From the NCBI RefSeq assembly GCF_000003605.2, contig NW_003105610.1, positions 116,587 to 141,125 on the forward strand: 24,539 bases of DNA, in the 5' to 3' direction. Both the position numbers and the translations under genes were made by a program. Position 1 is the stretch's first letter. The number at the start of each line of letters is the position of its first letter. Shown one piece after another: positions 18,098 to 24,539 of this stretch. This DNA is from Saccoglossus kowalevskii (taxonomy: Eukaryota; Hemichordata; Enteropneusta; Harrimaniidae). Below the pieces are notes generated by a model. That model saw only the letters and a program-made list of their open reading frames with translations, made no database searches and was not told the DNA's origin.

Positions 18098-18307
18098 GTG
18101 TCCTCTAGGCTTGACGAAGATGATTCGTTCGTGATGAGATTGTTTCCAGTGCAGAATTATAACGAATCATTATTTCAAATACATACCGTATTTATGTTCG
18201 TGAAGACATTGCTAATGTTTAGAAGAAAAGCACATACGAAACATAATATATACGTCATATTCATGGAACTCCCAACACTTGAACAAATTAAAAGTAAACA
18301 TCATTAG
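18098..18307 (+). CDS. Unrecognised open frame in the left foldback arm
   Basis: This is a 69-codon frame whose second half, about 18200-18275, contains K-H-N-I-Y-V-I-F-M-E-L-P-T. The mirror arm encodes K-H-N-I-Y-V-I-F-M-E-I-P-T on the minus strand near 18765-18810. Around this core the differences between arms are mostly third-position or conservative (Ala, Thr and Thr codons synonymous; Leu/Ile; His/Tyr), which points to coding constraint before or since duplication. The mirror copy has an acceptor-like CATACAG just before the homologous region. Only the shared part is likely coding, and the first half (D-E-D-D rich) may be chance. No family is recognised. Confidence 0.35.
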   Translation: MSSRLDEDDSFVMRLFPVQNYNESLFQIHTVFMFVKTLLMFRRKAHTKHNIYVIFMELPTLEQIKSKHH

Positions 18308-18601
18308 TAAAGAAAACGTACAATACGTTTCTTTTGTTTCTTAATTTGTGTACAGGATGACGAATTAAGTATGTAATAAAATAGAACGATTCTCCATAAC
18401 ATTATATGTGATGGTACAGTCAATCACATTGGTAATAATTGAAAATGTGAAGTAAAGAAACGCCGTTGAAAATGTTTGCAAAATAACTAATGAACATTTA
18501 CAATAGGGCCACAATCTTAATGTGTGATTGAGTTTAAACAGTTGTAAATGCTCATTATTTCAAATATTCATTCAATTATTTTCAACTGTGTTTTCACATT
18601 A

Positions 18602-18697
18602 TTAATTTTTACCATTGTGATTGACATTACCATCGCTGTCAGCACATCTAATTTTATGGAGATTCGTTCTATTCTCATTACATATGTAATTCGCCAT
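18602..18697 (-). CDS. Tiny unrecognised open frame in the right foldback arm
   Basis: This is a 31-codon ATG-to-TAA frame with a protein-like, polar composition: M-A-N-Y-I-C-N-E-N-R at the start and D-S-D-G-N-V-N-H-N-G near the end. The matching part of the left arm (about 18358-18450) is interrupted. It may be the last exon of the same unknown gene as 18098-18307. Short and unproven. Confidence 0.2.
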   Translation of the reverse strand: MANYICNENRTNLHKIRCADSDGNVNHNGKN

Positions 18698-19108
18698 ATT
18701 GAGCAAGATGAGAAACAAAGAAAACGTCTTGTACGTCTTTACTAAAAATGTTTACTTTAATTTGTTCACGGTTGGGATTTCCATGAATATGACGTATATA
18801 TTATGTTTTGTGTAAGCTTTTTTTAACATTTGCATTGCTTTCACAAAACTGTATGTGGTATGTATTTGAAATAATTATTTGAAATAATTCTGCACTGGAG
18901 ACGATCTCATCATCTCATCTCATCTCTCATCTTTGTCCAGAACATATTTTGTTCAACAAATCATTGTGTTGTATTGTGAGTAAAATAAATCCGAGTGATG
19001 TTATATTGACTGATCGTAACATAATGTCATAAAATAGATGAATTTCATATACTATATAATGTACAGCATAATTTTCACCAAATAACTACGCGTTTAATGA
19101 TGACATTG

Positions 19109-20270
19109 ATAATATATATATATATATATATCTTATAGAAGAACCTTCCCAAAGAAAAGAAATTCTAATATTTAAAAACATAAGAGTTAGTCACTAAACC
19201 ATGTACTTTCACACTCAAGCAAGAGAAAAGACATGATGATGAACTAGCCTTGCTCTGTGAGTATTTTATTATTTGAAGTATGTTAAATACCATTTTTTTC
19301 ACAAATAAAAAAAAAAAGAACTGCAAACCTCACTTCTTTATATCTTTGAGTGGGCCGGCCAAGTTTCCAAATAAAAAATACACATAATATTTCTATTTAA
19401 TTTATTTTGTTTTATAACATTTTCACTGCATTCTTTGGAATATATTTACCGTTTACAAATTAATGTGTTGAACAATATATAATCTCAATATTTTACAATC
19501 TATATCCTTATTTTTGAATCTGTTTCAAGACATTTGAAAACATTATTTTGGAATCATAACAATACAACGACTAGATTTGGTGTCACAGTTTGCTCCCAAT
19601 TCATATTGGAATATTGCCAGAAATAATTAATAAAGCTTGTTCAGAATACTATTTAATCCCCACATTATATTCAGTGGCTAGTTCTCAGGACCTGCAACAG
19701 TAAATAAATATACAGGATTCATTTTGATGCCATGTTTGTAGACGACACCGCCATATCGAATTTTGATACCATATCATTTAAAGCTGCAGGGTGTCTAAAC
19801 AATGACTCAACAAACAATAAACACATCTTCCACCCACCACACAAATGTTAGCCATAATTGGACAACCAAGAAAGCAACAAATATCAGGCTGCATCCTGAA
19901 AACAACGACGGCATTACAACCAGTCATTACAAACATGAAATCTTCCACCCCTCCCAGTACACCCTACAACATTAATGAACCCTATACTCATTTGCATATA
20001 TTTACAACAAGCTTAGCCAATAGATGTACCTGACTCATCAAACTTTTGACCAACCACTCATTCTAAATATTGTTGAGTGAAGGCGCTATTTACGAATGAG
20101 AGGAATCTTTTAAAAAAAATAAACAGATATATATATATATATATATTTCTCCACTGTGTATTAAACAATGTATCTTTCATGAACAAATTATATTCTCTGA
20201 GTTTAGTTTCTTATTTACTTGAAAAAGTGTTCCTAGTAGTATTATATTCTATTTGGCCATCCTCCCTATT
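19109..20270. other. AT-rich interval, no supported gene
   Basis: AT dinucleotide repeats lie at 19110-19131 and 20128-20147. A short minus-strand open stretch at 19678-19773 (31 codons, containing R-Y-G-G-V-V-Y-K-H-G-I-K and ending in G-P-E-N then TAG) looks protein-like but is too short to assign. Nothing else is evident. Confidence 0.5.
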
Positions 20271-20822
20271 TTAGTGTCGAAATCTGCGTAAACATTCGCA
20301 TTTTCTTTCCTTTAATTCCGTGCATGCTATGTCCCACCTGGGGTTCGTCTGGCACCCTGTATTGTTTTGTACTTTATTTTTTGTACAAGTTTTCAGATTA
20401 TGTGCCACAGCAGACATAATAGTATTGATAATAATATTGATGTTTGCATTAGATAACAACACTTCCAAATTTTCTCCACAAAATCTGCCATAATTGTTAA
20501 TTTCATTTGGTTATTTTCCAATGATATTAAAATCATAAGTTTCAACTTAAGATGGAGTCATGGCTTATCCCGTTCGACAATGAAATCTGTCAAATATCCT
20601 TGCATTAAAATTACCTCCGAAATATGTGACAAGTTTCATAATGCACTGCAATTTCTTTTTCAATTCTGCCAAAACAATTTGTTTCTCTTTGCCAATTACC
20701 GTCCTTGAAATTACAGGTCCGTGAAAATGGCCTGTAAAAATACGAAGCATTATATCTAATAAATTATTTCTTCGCATAGTCGTTGTGTATGAGCAAGATG
20801 GCTGTTGTGCTTTCCTATTCAT
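20271..20822 (-). pseudogene. LINE endonuclease/linker remnant, minus strand
   Basis: Two minus-strand frames in tandem fit one decayed LINE. The upstream frame, 20565-20822, contains L-K-K-K-L-Q and then F-G-G-N-F-N-A-R-I, a variant of the G-D-F-N-A-R motif of LINE endonucleases with Asn at the usual Asp. The downstream frame, 20271-20468, ends in N-P-R-W-D-I-A-C-T-E-L-K-E-R-K...L-R-R-F-R. That resembles the P-W-(W/F)-D-x-E-C...L-x-x-F-R linker between endonuclease and reverse transcriptase. The part between them has lost sequence and frame, and no reverse transcriptase follows. It differs in motif and strand from the LINE at 12990-15451, so it is a separate insertion. Confidence 0.45.
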
Positions 20823-20825
20823 ATT

Positions 20826-20828
<3 letters not shown>

Positions 20829-20860
<32 letters not shown>
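20829..20860. repeat. (TA)n microsatellite
   Basis: An uninterrupted TA dinucleotide run of about 16 units, next to the 5' edge of the minus-strand LINE remnant. Confidence 0.95.
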
Positions 20861-20864
<4 letters not shown>

Positions 20865-21864
20865 CTTTAATGATGTCTGTCAATTAAATCATCCCTGTGT
20901 ACACAAATTGTGCAATGTTAAATTAGTTCCCACACAAAGTGGTAAAAATCAAGCAACTTGTGAATGATTTGCTGTGACAGTTTCAATATCTCGAGATATG
21001 GGGGAATTATACTCACCTGGCGAGCTATACTTCTCATGTTAGAGATACAACTCGATCCAAAAGATGCACATTTGAAATACTCATAAACAAGAAGCACTAT
21101 TACTAGTCAGCCGGACACCAAGGTGCCTGACTTCCAATCTTCATGGTGTCGTAAACAAAATTGCTGACACATCTGAAGGGTATCAATACGTGGCAATACG
21201 TGGGTTTTATCTTTACAGAATATTGAAATTAATACTCACTCAAAACATTCAAATAGTTAAAATTTAAATGCAATAGTCGTATAGGTTTTTCAAAAAAGTT
21301 AATGATATAACAATAACATTTACACACAATGTGGCGGTGAATGCTACATTAAATGAAATAATTTGCCTGAAGCATTCGTACAATTAATGTACAAACTAAT
21401 AATATATAACTTTGAGGTTATAACCAAGAAGTGATGTCAGGTGTTTCCTATCGGCAGCGCCTGCCATATGTCAATCCAGTAGTCAATTCATGAAGAATCT
21501 TTTTATTAGGACAAATGATGTTAAAACAATCAGTGATCATCTGCTTAGATGAGTTGTTGTATTCTGGCACCACTTCATAGAATCCCCTATAGAAACGCTT
21601 GAATGGCAAAAACCGCATATTCAGTACAAGCTCTAGCATATTGAACAAGCTAAAAAATGAGATAAATTACTAGACGGTTGCTGATGATCGGCGAGATTTG
21701 ACCGAGTCACTCCAATCAAGGTAGGAAGTTCGTCTACCCAGTATGGTTATGACGTTAGTGGCCTAATCAGTGTTAGGTGTTAGCTGTTAGCAGTAAGACC
21801 AGTCACAATAACTCGGGGTGTATGATGTCAAGATCACAAGTCATGCAACTATATTCCCATCGCA
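20861..21864. other. Interval without a supported gene
   Basis: The sequence is mixed AT-rich. The minus frame 21448-21648 (66 codons) is the only sizeable one and shows no motif I know. The direct duplication GTGGCAATACGTGG near 21190 is minor. Nothing else is supported. Confidence 0.45.
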
Positions 21865-22690
21865 CAGATGTCAAATTCATAAATAGAGCCATGGGCAGCT
21901 ATCTGAACTTCCTAAGACCTTTGGTATAGACGAATTATACTAGGGTTTCTTTCCCCACCTATTTCCAAGAACCATGGGAGACAATTATAGAGAACCAACA
22001 CCCGACGCTGTTTATTTTGACCCAGATGGTTTGAAGGAGGAGGCTAGAGAGACATTCTACACATGGTTGCATAAAAAACTTCTTAAATACAGTCGGAGCG
22101 ATGTGCGGAAACTCAAAGAGTGCTGTTTGGCATTTGAATTGATGATGATGGATCTCACCAAAGTGGAACCCTTCAACCATTGCATCACAAATGCTTCTGT
22201 GTGCAACGTTATATTTCGGAAGAATTTCCTGGCTCCTGACACTATCGGAGTTGTGCCTGAGAAAGGTTACCTCAGTGCCAAGAATAAATCTTCAGATGCC
22301 GTAAGATGGATAGAACACGAGGCGTACACTAATAACACGCGCATCCATCATGCCCTTCTTTCCAGAAGAGAGATGAAAATCGGACTTTATTACGTAGATG
22401 GGTATGATGCTTCAACTTAAACATTGTATGAGTACTACTACAGCTGCCCAAAGTGATGTTTTCCCAGACAGAATAAGACGAATCTCAAAATGTACTCAGT
22501 ATGATCTCCCTCTATGACAGGCTACTGACGCGGGAAAAGTTGTTTAAATCGAAAGGATACTCGCTAGTTACCATGTGGGAATGCGATTTCAAAATCATGG
22601 AGTAAAATCTCGAAGTCAAGAGGTTTGTTGGAAACTTAGGTATCTCAAATCTTACCAGAGGCAGGGAGGCTTTTCTACGTCTACACCAAC
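21865..22690 (+). mobile_element. Fossil of a Polinton-type family-B DNA polymerase
   Basis: The plus strand carries a collinear run of motifs I associate with the N-terminal (exonuclease and following) half of protein-primed family-B DNA polymerases of Polinton/Maverick and related virus-like elements. They are a G-F-F-P-x-x-F segment near 21945, a D-P-D-G and S-D-V-R-K-L-K-E-C block (about 22020-22130), V-E-P-F with I-T-N-A-S-V-C-N-V-I-F-R (about 22165-22220), V-D-G-Y (about 22395), and a C-P-K-C-F and W-E-C-D-F region beyond (about 22450-22600). The longest open stretch is 21974-22420. Only this portion of the polymerase is visible, with no integrase, ATPase or capsid gene nearby, and it is broken in several places. 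It is an old fragment, not a functional element. Confidence 0.6.
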
Positions 22691-22701
22691 ACACATTGTT
22701 G

Positions 22702-22743
22702 CGTGTGTGTGTGTGTCTGTGTGTGTGTGTGGGGGGGGGGGGT
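22702..22743 (+). repeat. (GT)n microsatellite followed by a G run
   Basis: A GT-rich dinucleotide tract with one interruption is followed by about 12 consecutive G. It directly follows the polymerase fossil. Confidence 0.95.
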
Positions 22744-23635
22744 GCGTGCTTTCGTGTTTGCGTGTGACTTGTGACGTCAGAACCTGCGTTGTGACGACCA
22801 ACACTAATTTCATAATTTATATTAATATTTAATCGAATTTAAGTCAAGTTTGCGAGCTTAGGTTTAGTAAAGAGGATGGTATTTTTCAATTTATATTAAT
22901 ATTAATCCGTCACGGTATAGTCAACTTTTATTTTATTAAAGTTAATTAAAACGGAACCCTATATAGGGCCGCGTTTTAACCGAGTTCATATCGCAACTAT
23001 ATTAAACGTTAATCCAATGTATAAAACGCGTTTCATATAGTGTTGCGTTTAAATTGGTGTTTAATAAGTGAAAGTCTATTAAATAGATATTGTCAGTTGT
23101 GAAGAATGCATGAAATAATCACAACATTTGTCTCCGACAGAAACACAGGCTTGCTAATGACGATTTAGGATACTTCATTTACAACGACCGAAATTTTACA
23201 TGTTTGAAATAAAAACTATGACCTCCTTGATGGTCATCCTTATTGTGAGACAGCTATTCTGTGGAATAAGTCTCTGTCCAACTAGCTCAAGATTAAAACT
23301 TCAGCGAATTTTAATGGTGATAGCTCACTGTACCCAGTGTGCAAACTATGCTAATAACCAATACACATTTATTAGGGTGTGAATTTTTGGAAAAGATTAA
23401 TGTCATAACACACGAATGTGAAACCACAGCTTAGTGTTTAGAGACTAGAATCTCTACCCAAATTCAGAATTTGACAAATAACTATTTATATTCTGCCAAT
23501 GCTTGTCTGATTATCTTTGACATTAAACTTCTAGATACCTCACATATCATTTTATCTAGTTAGTACATTGCATGGGACTATAGCATGGTTATACAATTGT
23601 GTTTCTGCTCATCATTCAATTCTATATATCAACAC
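22744..23635. other. AT-rich interval with a palindrome, no gene
   Basis: A TTTATATTAATATT block occurs at about 22817-22830 and again at about 22891-22904. An imperfect palindrome of 34 bp lies at 22946-22979 (TTAAAACG...CCCTATATAGGG...GCGTTTTAA). The AAAACGCGTTT near 23023-23033 is a second small palindrome. A TGACGTCA octamer (CRE-like) lies near 22772-22779. The frame at plus 23200-23382 shows no motif. Confidence 0.5.
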
Positions 23636-24539
23636 GAGGGGCATTCAATAAGTCATGCCCCTGACCCATTTCCCATAGCAAGAGATTAATGAAACTTGGC
23701 ACAGTTATTAGTCTTTCTCTGCATAGGAACCACCCAGAGTTATGCATTTGTCCCGTCGTTTGATGTAGCTCTGGTCACCGTTTTGGTCCTTCAACCACGT
23801 CGTAACTTCAGAAATCAAGGCATCATCATCTGGGAAACAACGTATTCTTTTCAAGAACAACGTTATGGTTGGGAAGAGATGAAAGTCAGAGGGTGCAAGG
23901 TCAGGAGAGTAAGGGGGATGGGGGAGGATTTCATAGCCACACGTCCATGCTTCTGATCTGGCGACTTGCGGGTTGTGGACCGGGGCGTTGTCCTGCAGGA
24001 GGAGGATACCTTTGCTGATCTTGCCCCGCCTCTTTTGATAGCTCCAACAGCTTTCATCAAGAGTGAAGCGTAATAGGCTCCTGTAATTGTGGCACCCTTT
24101 GCCTGGAAATCCCTCATCACTACTCCGTACTGGTCCCAGAAGACTGTGAGCATGACCCTTGCCATCTTTGGAGGTGGTAATTCTAAGAGCTTCCACTCCA
24201 TTGACTGGGCTTGGTTCTCTGGATCATAGTGACGGACCCAAGTTTCATTCTGTGTAATCAGTCTTTTGAAACTCTTTGACTCATCTTCTTGGCACATTCA
24301 TGGCAAATTCATGCTCGAACACTCAACATGTTCTTGCTTCTGGAAAGGTGTGAGCAACCTGGGAATCCATCTGGCAGTCACCTTATGCATATGCAAATGG
24401 TCATGAATGATAGTTTCCACATACCCTGTACTAATCATGATCTCTTGGGCGAACAGTAATGCATCGATCTTCCAAAATGGCTGCAGCAAATTGACGGCCA
24501 GATGCCTCATCAATGGCAGAAGACCAGGTCTGGGAGCTA
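23636..24539 (-). mobile_element. Decayed mariner element, cut by the window end
   Basis: The 3' end of the element is at about 23636, where GAGGGGCATTCAATAAGTCA resembles a mariner terminal inverted repeat. A TA dinucleotide lies a few bases outside (23627-23628), but the exact tip is not resolved. The transposase runs on the minus strand from beyond the window to 23708. The other end of the element lies outside the window. Confidence 0.8.
23708..24539 (-). pseudogene. Mariner transposase (D,D34D), decayed and partial
   Basis: A helix-turn-helix region is visible as I-S-T-G-Y-V-E-T-I-I-H followed by V-T-A-R-W-I-P-R-L-L-T (about 24330-24450). The catalytic triad is Asp in H-Y-D-P-E-N (24223-24225), Asp in Q-D-N-A-P-V-H (about 23990-23992), and Asp in Y-S-P-D-L-A-P-S-D about 35 residues later (about 23885-23887), matching mariner D,D34D. 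P-H-P-P-Y-S-P-D-L-A-P-S-D is the family signature. The gene is broken: an in-frame TGA lies immediately before 24297, one frame change falls near 24470, and another near 24035. The N-terminus lies outside the window. It acts, when intact, by cut-and-paste into TA. This copy cannot be active. Confidence 0.85.

Larger units (their letters stand above)
17952..19108. repeat. Foldback palindrome: arms of about 550 bp, 38-bp spacer
   Basis: Bases 17952-18503 are the inverted copy of 18542-19108, with scattered differences and small indels, around the spacer 18504-18541. Clear anchors are CAATGTCATCA (17952-17962) with TGATGACATTG (19098-19108), AATCACTCGGATTTA (about 18043-18057) with TAAATCCGAGTGAT (about 18986-19000), AACATAATATATACGTCATA (18240-18259) with its complement near 18785-18804, and CATTTACAA (18495-18503) with TTGTAAATG (18542-18550). 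It is too large for a typical MITE. It could be a foldback element, a hairpin-forming transposon derivative, or a head-to-head duplication of a gene fragment. The outer ends sit in or next to AT microsatellites. Confidence 0.85.

Noticed and set aside
21190-21205. Short duplication of GTGGCAATACGTGG-like sequence as a functional repeat
   Set aside because: Only about a dozen bases are repeated once. It is too short to interpret.
22774-22781. CRE site (TGACGTCA) as a promoter
   Set aside because: A single octamer with no adjacent gene is not evidence of a promoter.

Overview
This is eukaryotic, almost certainly metazoan, genomic DNA. It is AT-rich, its open frames are short and interrupted, possible splice sites recur, and the recognisable content is animal mobile DNA: an Academ-like DNA transposon, two LINE remnants, a mariner and a fossil family-B DNA polymerase of Polinton type. 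These families occur together in many marine invertebrates such as molluscs, annelids, cnidarians and lancelets. The species cannot be fixed from the sequence. I see no intact, recognisable host gene, no tRNA or rRNA gene and no CRISPR array.

Layout. Bases 1-1602 and 15858-17757 are the two arms of an old, long inverted repeat. The left arm runs off the window start. Both arms carry the same short exon-like open frames from a gene I do not recognise, pointing toward the centre of the repeat. Bases 1603-5150 are AT-rich, with a few unassigned open frames and a diverged direct repeat. Bases 5160-11411 hold, on the minus strand, two decayed transposon genes. One (9255-11411) looks like an RNase H-fold DDE transposase. 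The other (5681-8603) encodes a zinc-binding N-terminus, an XPG/FEN-like nuclease region and a C-terminal cysteine cluster. A short inverted repeat brackets the second gene. The nuclease gene contains a 96-bp in-frame tandem duplication that carries a stop codon in both copies. Bases 12640-15451 look like a shrunken plus-strand LINE: promoter-like motifs, an ORF1-like coiled coil, an endonuclease fragment, a 3'-terminal fragment and an (ATATC)n tail.

Right of the long repeat, 17952-19108 is a foldback palindrome with arms of about 550 bp and a 38-bp spacer. It also carries coding-like sequence conserved between its arms. Bases 20271-20822 are a minus-strand LINE endonuclease remnant. Bases 21865-22690 are a broken Polinton-type DNA polymerase fossil. 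The window ends in a decayed mariner transposase (23636-24539, minus strand), cut by the window edge.

As a whole this is an accessory, repeat-dominated region built by nested insertions and inverted duplication. The best candidates for something undescribed are the long inverted repeat with its unknown multi-segment gene, and the adjacent foldback palindrome. Family names rest on remembered motifs, since no search could be run.
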